Below are positions 8,355-16,463 of a DNA stretch of 64,000 nt, piece by piece. The notes below the pieces were generated by a model, which saw nothing but the letters and a program-made list of their open reading frames with translations, had not been told where the DNA came from and did no database searches. The first letter of the stretch is position 1. The number at the start of each line of letters is the position of its first letter. The stretch is from Egicoccus halophilus (GTDB lineage: Bacteria; Actinomycetota; Nitriliruptoria; Nitriliruptorales; Nitriliruptoraceae): positions 372,001 to 436,000 of the forward strand of contig NZ_CP036250.1 of NCBI RefSeq assembly GCF_004300825.1, in the 5' to 3' direction. The position numbers and the translations under genes are program-made.

Positions 8355-10553
8355 TCAGACCCGCAGGCCCAGGTGGTGGGCGCAGAAGGCGAGTACGTCG
8401 GCACGTTCGTCGAGCAGCTTGCCGACCGGCTTGCCGGCGCCGTGCCCGGCGGAGGTGTCCACGCGCAGCAGCACGGGCGCGTCCCCGCCCTGGGCGTGCT
8501 GCAGCGCCGCAGCGAACTTGTACGAGTGCAGCGGGACCACGCGGTCGTCGGTGTCGCCGGTCGTGATCAACGTCGGCGGATACGCGCGGCCCTCCTCGAC
8601 GCGGTGGTAGGGCGAGTAGCGCAGCAGCACCTCGAGGTCCTCGGGCCGGTCCGGGTCGCCGTAGTCGGAGATCCAGGCCCACCCGATCGTGAACCGGTGG
8701 AAGCGCGTCAGGTCCAGCACGCCGACCTCGGGGACGGCCGCCCCGAACGCGTCGGGCTCCTGGGTGAGGCAGGCCCCGACGAGCAGCCCGCCGTTGGACC
8801 GGCCCTCGATGCCGAGGTGGTGGGGGGCCGACCACACCGCGTTCGGATCGGTGTCCGCCGTCAGCGCCGCCGCCGTCACCTCGGCCCGGCGCCGGCCGGT
8901 CAACCAGGCCGCGCAGGCGAGTGCGTCGTCGAACACGTGCTGCTTGTTGCCCAGCCGTCCGTCGTCGTGCCAGCTGCGGCCGTACTCGCCACCGCCACGC
9001 AGGCACGCCACGGCGAGCAGTCCGCCCGCTTCGACCCACGCCCGCCAGCCGGGCCGGTGCATGGGCGTGACCGGGATGTCGAACCCGCCGTACCCCCACA
9101 GCATCGTCGGCACGGTGCCGGCGGGGGTGACGTCCGCGCGGTGGACGAGGAACAGCGGCACCGCCACACCGTCGTGCAGGACCTGCACCTGTTCGGTGAC
9201 GACGTGGTCGGCGGCCGCACCGACGTCGGTGCCGACCGGCGCGGGCAGCATCGTGAGGTGGCGGCTCGCCAGGTCGGCCGAGAACAGTCGGGCCGGGGCG
9301 TCGAAGGTCTCGAACGTGAACTCGACGTGGGTGCGGCGCCGTCCGCCGGCCAGTTCCCCGACCGTGCCGGCGCCCGGCAGCGCCAGGTCGCCGAGGTGGC
9401 GGCCGTCACGCGCGTCGTGGACGGCCACACGCGCGGTCGCGTGTCGCAGCCGGCGGCACACCAACCACGCCGGGTCGGCGGCGGCGTCCCCGCCCACGAG
9501 GGTTGCGCCCTCGAGCCGTTCGGCGGCTTCGGCGACGACCTCCGTGACCTGCGGTGCGGTCGCCGGCGTGGCCTCGCCCCGCCGGCCGTCCAGCGACACC
9601 GTCACGACGCGGCCGAGCGGGGCCTGGTGGTCGGTGGTCAGCAGCAGCGCGTCGTCGAGGACACCGAGCACCTCGTAGGCGGCGTCACCCTCGTCGAGCA
9701 GCGGATGGACCGGGCCGACGCGGCCCTCGTCGATCGCCGCGACGTGGATGCGCGTCTCCGGACGGGTGCCGTGGGTCACGGTCAGCACGAGCCAGCGCCC
9801 GTCGTGCGTGACGGTCGGGTGGAACATCCACTCGGGCCGGTCGGGACGCTGGTGGACGATCTCGTCCGCGGCCGGGTCGGTCCCCAACCGGTGGAGGCGC
9901 AGCTGCTGGTCACGGTTCGCGGCAGCATGCTCCTCTCCCTCCCCGGGGGGGACGAAGGCGCCGTAGAGGAACCCCGACCCGTCGGGCAGCCAGGCGGCGG
10001 TGGAGAACTTGCCCCACGGCACCACGTCGTCGTGGACGGTGCCGTCCGCCGTGTCCAGCACGCGCCAGGTCAGCCAGTCCGAGCCGGCGTCCGAGCGCGC
10101 GAAGGCCAGGAGTGCGCCGTCGTCGCTGGCGGCGAGCGCGCTCAGCGACGCGGTGCCGTCCTCGCTCCAGGTGTTGGGATCGAGCAGCACGCGCCACCCC
10201 TCGACCGGTGGCTCCTCGACGTCGGCGCCCGACACGCACCACAGCACGTCCTGGTCCTGCAGGCCGTCGTTCCGGCGCTGGAACCAGGTGGCGCCGCGCC
10301 GCCACGGGACGCCGCGCCGGGGGTGGTCCCACAGTTCGGCCAGGCGGGCGCGGAACGACGCCCGGGCCGCCAGCGCGTCGAGATGGGCCGAGGTCACGGC
10401 GTTCTGCGCCCGGACCCAGTCCGCCACCTCGTCGGCACCCGAGCCCTCGAGCCAGCGGTAGGGGTCGGCGACCCGCCGACCGTGCAGATCCTCGACGAGG
10501 TCGTCACGCCGGGTGACCGGTGGGGCGGGAGTGGCGGAGGGGGTGGTGGTCAC
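8355..10553 (-). CDS. Prolyl oligopeptidase family serine peptidase (S9A)
   Basis: 732 residues from GTG 10553 (GAGG six bases upstream). The N-terminus carries the S9A start signature DPYRWLE. A seven-bladed propeller region spans roughly residues 70-420, and the alpha/beta-hydrolase domain begins near 470 (VPTMLWGYGGFDI). The catalytic triad is visible: Ser in GRSNGGLL near 580, Asp in GDTDDRV near 667 and His in SAGHGAG near 705. Such enzymes cleave short peptides after proline. No signal peptide is seen, so it is probably cytoplasmic. It stands alone, divergent from the DUF5318 gene. Confidence 0.9.
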   Translation of the reverse strand: MTTTPSATPAPPVTRRDDLVEDLHGRRVADPYRWLEGSGADEVADWVRAQNAVTSAHLDALAARASFRARLAELWDHPRRGVPWRRGATWFQRRNDGLQDQDVLWCVSGADVEEPPVEGWRVLLDPNTWSEDGTASLSALAASDDGALLAFARSDAGSDWLTWRVLDTADGTVHDDVVPWGKFSTAAWLPDGSGFLYGAFVPPGEGEEHAAANRDQQLRLHRLGTDPAADEIVHQRPDRPEWMFHPTVTHDGRWLVLTVTHGTRPETRIHVAAIDEGRVGPVHPLLDEGDAAYEVLGVLDDALLLTTDHQAPLGRVVTVSLDGRRGEATPATAPQVTEVVAEAAERLEGATLVGGDAAADPAWLVCRRLRHATARVAVHDARDGRHLGDLALPGAGTVGELAGGRRRTHVEFTFETFDAPARLFSADLASRHLTMLPAPVGTDVGAAADHVVTEQVQVLHDGVAVPLFLVHRADVTPAGTVPTMLWGYGGFDIPVTPMHRPGWRAWVEAGGLLAVACLRGGGEYGRSWHDDGRLGNKQHVFDDALACAAWLTGRRRAEVTAAALTADTDPNAVWSAPHHLGIEGRSNGGLLVGACLTQEPDAFGAAVPEVGVLDLTRFHRFTIGWAWISDYGDPDRPEDLEVLLRYSPYHRVEEGRAYPPTLITTGDTDDRVVPLHSYKFAAALQHAQGGDAPVLLRVDTSAGHGAGKPVGKLLDERADVLAFCAHHLGLRV

Positions 10554-10726
10554 GTCTGCCTCGGCGTCGGTGCGGGGTCGCGAAGGCCGCACGACCGGGG
10601 GGACGCTACCGAGCGCCGAGGGTCGGCCCCGCCACCCGTCCCGAGCGGGCGACGCACCGGCGCCGTACCCTTCGGCGATCGTGCTGCGACACCGGGGTCG
10701 CGGCCCGGGTCAGGAGCGAACCGCCG

Positions 10727-11110
10727 GTGCGCAAGGGCCGGATCGACTACCGCATGCAACGTCGCGCGACGCTCGGTGCCGTCGCGGCGGGGCGTCGTTC
10801 GCGCGAGGACGTCTGCGATGCCCATCCGGACCTGCTCCGGGCGGGAACGCACATCGGGACGCCGGTCGCGGAGTCGTGCCCGGTGTGCGACGCCGACGAG
10901 TTGCGTCACGTCCACTACGTGTTCGACGGGCGGACGCCCAAGTCCCAGGGTGGGCGCGCGGTCCCGCGCGAGAACCTGACCCGCCAGCAGGAACGCTACG
11001 GCGATCTCGACGTGTACACGGTCGAGGTGTGCGTGCTCTGCCACTGGCACCATCTCGTCGAGTCGTTCCTGCTGCTCGCGCGCGACCCGGACTCGGCTAC
11101 TTCGGGCTGA
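10727..11110 (+). CDS. DUF5318 protein
   Basis: 127 residues from GTG 10727, with AGGAG at 10712-10716. The protein matches the actinobacterial DUF5318 layout: a basic N-terminus (IDYRMQRR), DVCDAHPDLLRA, two Cys pairs (CPVCDAD and CVLCHWHH) and the central YVFDGRTPKSQ segment. The Cys pairs suggest a zinc-binding fold. Family function is unknown. It overlaps the end of the convergent zinc-ribbon gene by 14 bases. Confidence 0.8.
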   Translation: MRKGRIDYRMQRRATLGAVAAGRRSREDVCDAHPDLLRAGTHIGTPVAESCPVCDADELRHVHYVFDGRTPKSQGGRAVPRENLTRQQERYGDLDVYTVEVCVLCHWHHLVESFLLLARDPDSATSG

Positions 11111-11672
11111 GCACCCCGAGCACCAGCAGGGCGATGCCGGCCAGCAGCACCGCCGACGAGTCGAAGACGTACCAGCCGGTCACGGCCAGGATGGCGCCGA
11201 CGGTCAGCAGCGCCGGACCGGCGATGCGGGCCGCGTCGGTCGCGGCCTCCTCCTCCTCGCCGGCCTCCACGACCAGGCGACCCGTGCGGTCGACGTGGCC
11301 ACCGCGTGGCGCGTCGTACCAGCCGGGGGCACTGCCGCCGGAGGCCAGCACCTCGAGGACCTGGTCCTCGGGCAGGGCGCGCACCAGGTCGCCCCAGGCC
11401 AGGGTCAGCTCCGCACGGACCTCGTCGCGCCACCCGGCGTCGACGAGCACGCGCGTGCCCCGGTCGACGGGCTCGGTGGCGTGCCGGATCCGCCGCTGTT
11501 CGAGCAGGCCGGCGACCGCGGCGCCCATGGTGACGTGGAACGTCCCCAGCCGCGCGAGCGGGACGGGCGCCGCGACGGGCACACCGGTGGGTTCGGGCAC
11601 GAGCGCGTCCCCACAGTCGGCACACCGGACCGTGTGGGGTTCGTACTCGGCGAGGCAGCGCGGACAGTGCAT
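11097..11672 (-). CDS. Zinc-ribbon membrane protein of unknown function
   Basis: 191 residues. Residues 3-21 form a CPRC...CADC zinc ribbon. A middle region (about 40-115) with a DUF2007-like look (FHVTMGAAVAGLLEQRRI) carries the short alpha/beta pattern common in putative signal transducers. Two hydrophobic segments follow at about 148-165 and 170-187, ending in a short basic tail. No function is recognised. It is the last of three minus-strand genes for small Cys-rich proteins separated by about 64 bases each, likely one transcript. Confidence 0.6.
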   Translation of the reverse strand: MHCPRCLAEYEPHTVRCADCGDALVPEPTGVPVAAPVPLARLGTFHVTMGAAVAGLLEQRRIRHATEPVDRGTRVLVDAGWRDEVRAELTLAWGDLVRALPEDQVLEVLASGGSAPGWYDAPRGGHVDRTGRLVVEAGEEEEAATDAARIAGPALLTVGAILAVTGWYVFDSSAVLLAGIALLVLGVLSPK

Positions 11673-11735
11673 CGGCCGCAGGCTACGGGGTCCGGGGCAC
11701 GACCGTGACCTCGACCCGACGCCCGGTGTCGGCGA

Positions 11736-11972
11736 TCATCCCCGGTCGGCCTCGTCGTCGTCCTCGAACGCCGGCAGGGCGAACGAGGTGGCCGGCACGT
11801 CCTCGGGCGCGACGGTGGCCACGTCACAGTCCCGGCACCGTGGCTGCCACGGAGGTACCTGGGCACGACACCTCGGACAGACCCGCACATCGAGATCGAG
11901 GTGCAGGCCGGGCGCGCCGGGCAGCACGTCGTCGTGCTCGTCCTGCTTCTGCTTCGGGTCCAGGAACGCCAT
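11736..11972 (-). CDS. Small zinc-ribbon protein
   Basis: 78 residues. A CPRC...CRDC pair at about residues 32-50 should bind one zinc. The N-terminus is charged, and the last 20 residues are acidic (PAFEDDDEADRG). A GGAG-type ribosome site precedes ATG 11972. Unknown function; middle gene of a probable three-gene set with its neighbours at 11097 and 12036. Confidence 0.5.
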   Translation of the reverse strand: MAFLDPKQKQDEHDDVLPGAPGLHLDLDVRVCPRCRAQVPPWQPRCRDCDVATVAPEDVPATSFALPAFEDDDEADRG

Positions 11973-12035
11973 CGGCGGGCTCCTTCGGGCATCGCTACGT
12001 CGTGCACGGGCAGGTCCGGGAGTCGGGGGGCGCCG

Positions 12036-12242
12036 TCAACGCCGCAGGCGGCGCAGCACGAGCACCCCGTCGCCGTAACCGTCGGGATCGCGGTCCTCGA
12101 CCCACTCGGTCGGCGTCGTCGGACACCGGTGTACCCGACGTCCCAGGCCGTCGGGGTGGGTGGGTTCCAGATGGCCGTGGACGTAGTCCTGCGCCATCGG
12201 ACCACTGAGCACGTTGAGCAGTTCGCAGCGGCACGTCTCCAT
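12036..12242 (-). CDS. Small Cys-containing protein
   Basis: 68 residues from ATG 12242 behind a strong GGAGGAAGGA ribosome site. It begins METCRCELLNVLSGPMAQDY and has a later Cys (RVHRCPTT) followed by TEWVED, a pattern of small actinobacterial proteins that look like short zinc-binding domains. The C-terminus is basic. Unknown function. First gene of the small Cys-rich set on this strand. Confidence 0.55.
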   Translation of the reverse strand: METCRCELLNVLSGPMAQDYVHGHLEPTHPDGLGRRVHRCPTTPTEWVEDRDPDGYGDGVLVLRRLRR

Positions 12243-12544
12243 GCGATCGGTCCTTCCTCCGCTTCGCCTGCGGTCGGGCTCCGGTCGGGGACGGCCGTCC
12301 CCTGCCCGCCCACCGGGCGCCGGACCGGCGTCGCGGAACGCGGGGGGATCGATCGTTCCGGGCGGCCGGACGCGTCCAGGGGCCGCAAAGATGGTCCTTC
12401 TGGGGCATGGCGTCTGGTCACCTCGACACCGGATCATCCCGCCGACCGGCTGGGAGCCGGTCCGGCCGTCGGGGAGGCGCGCCGTGACAGGTGCACGTCG
12501 TGGGGGAACGACGTCGGCGTGCCGTGGGCAGGGAGACGACTCGA
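12243..12544. other. Divergent intergenic region, no gene seen
   Basis: About 300 bases between the small Cys-rich set and the membrane/heptad-repeat pair. It contains the ribosome site of the minus-strand gene (GGAGGAAGGA) and GGGAG before the plus-strand start. No convincing ORF, RNA gene or strong palindrome was found; it probably holds divergent promoters. Confidence 0.5.
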
Positions 12545-13075
12545 GTGACACGCACCGTACTGAGCGGTGCCGTGGTCGTGCTGCTGGGGGCCGTGGTCGC
12601 GGTCGTCGGTGGTGCGCTCGGCATCCCGTCGCTGTGGCCGGTCCTGCTGGCCGTCGCGATCGGCCTGGCCGCCGGCCGGGTCAGCTTCGGGCGCACGGCC
12701 GGCTACGTGCTCGGACTGTTCACGGCGTTCGCCGCGATGGCCGTCACCGCCGGCCTCCTGCCCGCCGTTCCCAGCGCCCGGGCGGTCGTGCTCGCCCTGG
12801 CCGTGGTGGTGCTGACCGCGGTCGCGGTGGTGTCCGCCGACCGGGTGCCGTTGTGGGCCGGTCTGGCGGGCTACGCGGCGTTCTCGGCCTTCTACGAGCC
12901 GATGTACGCGGCGCGCCCGACGGCCTTCCTGGCCGAGGCGCCGGTCGCCCTGGCCACCGTGCTGGTCGCGACCGGCGTCGGTGTGGCCGCCGCCTCGTTG
13001 CTCGACCTCGTCCCCGCCCGCGTGCCGAACCCCGGCGCCGCCGTGCCCGTCGCCGACGCGGAGGTGGCCCGATGA
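12545..13075 (+). CDS. Multi-pass membrane protein upstream of the heptad-repeat gene
   Basis: 176 residues from GTG 12545, with GGGAG about eight bases upstream. Five or six hydrophobic segments fill almost the whole protein (about residues 5-25, 28-45, 52-72, 78-96, 101-115, 130-155), with a short hydrophilic tail. There is no recognisable family motif. Its TGA overlaps the next ATG (ATGA at 13072-13075), so the two proteins are probably made in a fixed ratio and may act together at the membrane. Confidence 0.65.
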   Translation: MTRTVLSGAVVVLLGAVVAVVGGALGIPSLWPVLLAVAIGLAAGRVSFGRTAGYVLGLFTAFAAMAVTAGLLPAVPSARAVVLALAVVVLTAVAVVSADRVPLWAGLAGYAAFSAFYEPMYAARPTAFLAEAPVALATVLVATGVGVAAASLLDLVPARVPNPGAAVPVADAEVAR

Positions 13076-16000
13076 GCAGCCGTCGCCTGGTCACCCTCGG
13101 GCTCGTCGCCAGCGTCGTGGCCGTTCCCGCCAGCCTCCCCGCCCTGGCCCAGTCGGGCTCGGCGGCGGACGTCACCCACCGGCAGTCGGTGCTCACGGAG
13201 CTGTCACCCACCGGCGAGGTCCGCAGCTCGCGGGTGTTCACCCAGCTGACCGTCGCCGGGGACGGCGAGGTCGAGGTCGTGCTGCCGGGCCAGTCAACCC
13301 GCGGGCTGCGCAACCTCGACGGCTTCGGCAAGCCACGCGTCGAGGGGGACCAGGTCGTGCACCGGCTCGCCGCGAGCCCCGAGGGTGCCGCCGCCCGCAC
13401 GGTCGCCGACAACACCGCCGACCTGCCGGTCACGGTCGAGGTCGGCTACACGCTCGACGGGGAACCGATCGAGCCGGACGACCTCGTCGGACGCACCGGT
13501 GAGGTCACGGTCAGCTACACCGTGCGCAACCACACCGCCGAACCGACCGAGGTGCGCTACTTCGACGGCCGGCAGCGCAGCCTGACCGAGACGGTCGACG
13601 TCTCCGTACCCATGGTCGGGTCGCTCTCGACCACCCTCGACGGACGGTTCGTCGACGTCGCGGCGCCCGGCGCGTCCGTCGCCGGTGACGGGCGGGGCTC
13701 GACGGTCGTGCAGTGGTCGCTGCTGCTGTTCTCCCCGCTCGGCAGCGAGGAGCAGACGGTCAGCTACACCGCCCACGTCACCGACGCGGTCGTGCCCGAC
13801 GCGGTGGCCCAGGTGCTGCCGGTCGACTCGCGCTCGTTCGCCTCGCTGCGTTCGACCGCCGAGTCCTACAAGGGCGCGGTCGAGTCGACCCGGACCCTGA
13901 CCGTCAACGGCGTGCTCATCGACGGCAACGTCCAGCTGTTGGCCGACGGTGCGGCGCAGCTGCTCGACGGGCTCCAGCAGCTCGGCGACGGCGCCGACCA
14001 GCTCGCCGCCGGGCTCGCCGACACCGCCGTCCCCGGGGCGCGCCGGCTCGCCGACGGGACCGGCACGGCCCGTGGCGGCAGCCGCGAGCTCGCCAACGGG
14101 CTCAACGAGCTCGACGCGGGAGCCGGCACGCTGGCCGCCGGTCTCGGCACCGCCGAGCAGGGCGCCGGTGACCTGCGCCGCGGCCTGGGTGAGCTGGCCG
14201 ACGGTGCCGGGGAGCTCAGCGGTGGACTGTCGCAGGCCCGTGGTGGCGCCGGCACGCTCGGCGACGGCCTGGACGCGATCGCGGCCGGCTCGGGGCAGCT
14301 GAAGGCCGGCGCGATCGGCCTGGCCGAGGGCGCCGCGACGCTGCACGCCCGTACCGGCGACCTCGTGGCCGGCAGCCAGCAGTTGCAGGGCGGCGCGAGC
14401 AACCTGCTGCAGGGCCTCGGACAGCTGCGGGCGCAGCTCAACGCGCCCAGCGGGCTGCCGAAGGCGATGGCCGGGGTGGACGAGCTGCGCGCGGGCGTCG
14501 CCAAGGCCGACGCCGGGATCGGCTCGACCGCCACGCCCGACTCGCTGCTGCAGGGGCTGGCCCGACTCGACGGCGGACTCGGCGACCTGGCGCAGGCGCT
14601 GCCGCAGCTCGACGACGGCGCCGCCCGGCTCGACGCCGGTGCGGTGCGCATCGCCGGCGGGCTCGACAACCCGGCCTGCGACCCGACCCGTCCGCAGGAC
14701 CCCGCCAACCCGTGCGGGATCAAGCAGGGCGCCGGACGCCTGGCGGCCGGTGCCGGGCAGCTCAGCGGTGAGCTCGTCACCGCCCGGGACACGCTCGAGG
14801 CGATCCTGCCCCTGCTCGAGGATCCCCGCGCATCGCAGGCGGTGCAGGGCGTGATCGCCGGCATCGGTGCGCCGGACCGCACCGGCACGGCCCTCAACGG
14901 GTTGGCGCAGCTGGCGGCCGGCGCGGGCGGCATCGCGGACGGCGCGGACGCGCTGGTCGCCGGCATCCGCGACCCGCAGGCGGCCGGCACCCTGCGCGAC
15001 GGCATCGCGCAGATCCGCGGTGGCGTCGCGGCGCTCGAGGCCGGGATCGGGGATCCGGCGACGGCCGACACGCTGCGCAACGGCGTGGCCCGGCTGATGG
15101 TCGGCCTCGACAATCCCGCCGCGTTCCAGTCGGGTCCGGGTGCCAACCCGACCTGCACCGGCACGGCGGCGCAGGGCAGGCAGCCCTGCGGCCTGCGCCA
15201 GGCCCTGCGCCTGGTCGACGGTGGCCTCGACGAGCTCGGGACCGGGCTGGGCTCGGCGCTCCAGGGTGTCAACCAGGGCCTGGGCTCCACGTCCGACGAC
15301 CCGAGCCGCAACCCGACGCTGCTGGGCGGCGCGAACGCGCTCGCGAACGGCACGGCGAGCCTGGCGGCCGGCGCGGCGCAGCTACGTCGCGAGGGCACGG
15401 CGCCGCTGGCGGACGGTGCGGGTCAGCTCGCGGCCGGGGTCGGTGAGCTCGACACGGGGGCCAACGCGGCGGCCGGTGGTGGTCGCGACCTGCGGGCCGG
15501 CCTCGGGCAGCTCGACGACGGTGGCCGTCGCCTGGCGGCCGGCGCCGGGACGGCGGCGAGCGGCTCCGGCAGCCTGGTCGACGGGCTCGGGCAGCTCGCC
15601 GACGGCGGGCGACAGCTGGCCGGCGGCGCGGGACGCGCCGCCGGCGGGGCCAACCAGCTCGCCGACGGTCTGGTACAGCTCGACGACGGCGCGAACCAGC
15701 TCGCCGACGGGCTCGGCGACGCCGGGGACGGTGCCGGCCAGCTCGCCGAGGGACTCGGTGCGGCCGCCGACGGCGGCCAGCAGGTCGCCGACGGCACGGT
15801 GCAGCTGTCCGAGGCGGGCATGCAGAAGCTGATCGAGGGCGTCAGCGACGCGTCGGCCGGTTCCTCGTTGCTCTACAACACCATCAAGGCGATCGACGCC
15901 CGGGGTGCCGACGGCGAGGGCCTGCTCTACGGCACGGTCGACGGCGCGACGGCGAGCGGCGTCTACCAGTTCCAGATCGCCGGGGCCGGGGACGACGACG

Positions 16001-16095
16001 GCGACGGGTCGCTGCCGCGCAAGCTGACCGTGGCGCTCGGCGCGTTCGGCGTGGCCGGAGCCCTCGGCTTCGGCGTCCGACGCCGGCTGGTCTGA
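13072..16095 (+). CDS. Large secreted xxxLxxG heptad-repeat protein
   Basis: 1007 residues from ATG 13072. A signal peptide (residues 1-27, ending ALAQ) is followed by a beta-rich region to about 270 with a DUF11-like stretch (VSYTVRNHTAEPTEVRYF). About 640 residues of seven-residue repeats come next (LADGANQ, LADGLVQ, LDDGANQ), the xxxLxxG pattern also found in YhgE/Pip-type proteins. Two Cys pairs interrupt the repeats near 536/548 and 694/706, each preceded by GLDNPA, which suggests an internal duplication. A C-terminal hydrophobic helix with a basic tail (about 985-1007) should anchor it. It is probably a long cell-surface rod; function unknown. Confidence 0.8.
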   Translation: MSSRRLVTLGLVASVVAVPASLPALAQSGSAADVTHRQSVLTELSPTGEVRSSRVFTQLTVAGDGEVEVVLPGQSTRGLRNLDGFGKPRVEGDQVVHRLAASPEGAAARTVADNTADLPVTVEVGYTLDGEPIEPDDLVGRTGEVTVSYTVRNHTAEPTEVRYFDGRQRSLTETVDVSVPMVGSLSTTLDGRFVDVAAPGASVAGDGRGSTVVQWSLLLFSPLGSEEQTVSYTAHVTDAVVPDAVAQVLPVDSRSFASLRSTAESYKGAVESTRTLTVNGVLIDGNVQLLADGAAQLLDGLQQLGDGADQLAAGLADTAVPGARRLADGTGTARGGSRELANGLNELDAGAGTLAAGLGTAEQGAGDLRRGLGELADGAGELSGGLSQARGGAGTLGDGLDAIAAGSGQLKAGAIGLAEGAATLHARTGDLVAGSQQLQGGASNLLQGLGQLRAQLNAPSGLPKAMAGVDELRAGVAKADAGIGSTATPDSLLQGLARLDGGLGDLAQALPQLDDGAARLDAGAVRIAGGLDNPACDPTRPQDPANPCGIKQGAGRLAAGAGQLSGELVTARDTLEAILPLLEDPRASQAVQGVIAGIGAPDRTGTALNGLAQLAAGAGGIADGADALVAGIRDPQAAGTLRDGIAQIRGGVAALEAGIGDPATADTLRNGVARLMVGLDNPAAFQSGPGANPTCTGTAAQGRQPCGLRQALRLVDGGLDELGTGLGSALQGVNQGLGSTSDDPSRNPTLLGGANALANGTASLAAGAAQLRREGTAPLADGAGQLAAGVGELDTGANAAAGGGRDLRAGLGQLDDGGRRLAAGAGTAASGSGSLVDGLGQLADGGRQLAGGAGRAAGGANQLADGLVQLDDGANQLADGLGDAGDGAGQLAEGLGAAADGGQQVADGTVQLSEAGMQKLIEGVSDASAGSSLLYNTIKAIDARGADGEGLLYGTVDGATASGVYQFQIAGAGDDDGDGSLPRKLTVALGAFGVAGALGFGVRRRLV

Positions 16096-16110
16096 CCGAC
16101 CGGGCCGACG

Positions 16111-16142
16111 CCAGGGGCGGGTCGCGGCCGACCCGCCCCTGG
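16111..16142 (+). terminator. Stem-loop after the heptad-repeat gene
   Basis: Perfect 14-bp inverted repeat CCAGGGGCGGGTCG / CGACCCGCCCCTGG with a four-base loop, starting 15 bases after the stop. No T tract. Confidence 0.75.
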
Positions 16143-16217
16143 CGACCGTCGCGTCGCGGTCGAGCGGATAGCGTGAGCGGCCGACGACCCGACGACGCCG
16201 CGCAGGAGCCAGGCAAC

Positions 16218-16430
16218 GTGGACGAGCCCGCCCGGTGGTACCACCTGCAGGGCGAGGACCAGCACGGGCCGCTGGACCTCGACACGATGCGGCGGTTGGT
16301 GCTGCACGGCACCGTGCGGCCCGACACCTACGTGTGGGCCGACGGCATGCCCGACTGGCTGCCGGCGGGCGAGGTCCCGGCCGTCACACCCCCGGCGGAC
16401 CTGCGCGGCCGGCTCGACCACTGGCGCTGA
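16218..16430 (+). CDS. Small GYF_2-domain protein
   Basis: 70 residues from GTG 16218 with AGGAG at 16204-16208; an in-frame GTG at 16173 lacks a ribosome site. Almost the whole protein is one GYF_2 (DUF4339) domain: WYHLQGEDQHGPL, then a helix, then a TYVWADGMPDWLPAGE tail with the conserved W..GM..W. These domains bind proline-rich peptides or mediate protein contacts and are usually fused to membrane domains; here it stands alone. It ends 33 bases before tyrS. Confidence 0.7.
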   Translation: MDEPARWYHLQGEDQHGPLDLDTMRRLVLHGTVRPDTYVWADGMPDWLPAGEVPAVTPPADLRGRLDHWR

Positions 16431-16450
16431 CCCGCGTGGGAGCGTGCCGC

Positions 16451-16456
16451 TACCGT
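16451..16456 (+). promoter_or_regulatory. Candidate -10 of a leaderless tyrS transcript
   Basis: TACCGT ends seven bases before ATG 16464, and there is no Shine-Dalgarno sequence between. That spacing places transcription start at or next to the A of the ATG. Confidence 0.5.
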
Positions 16457-16463
16457 TCACCGC

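Noticed and set aside
12214-13071. Long N-terminal extension of the heptad-repeat protein
   Set aside because: It runs in a second frame over a real membrane-protein gene; the signal peptide begins at ATG 13072.
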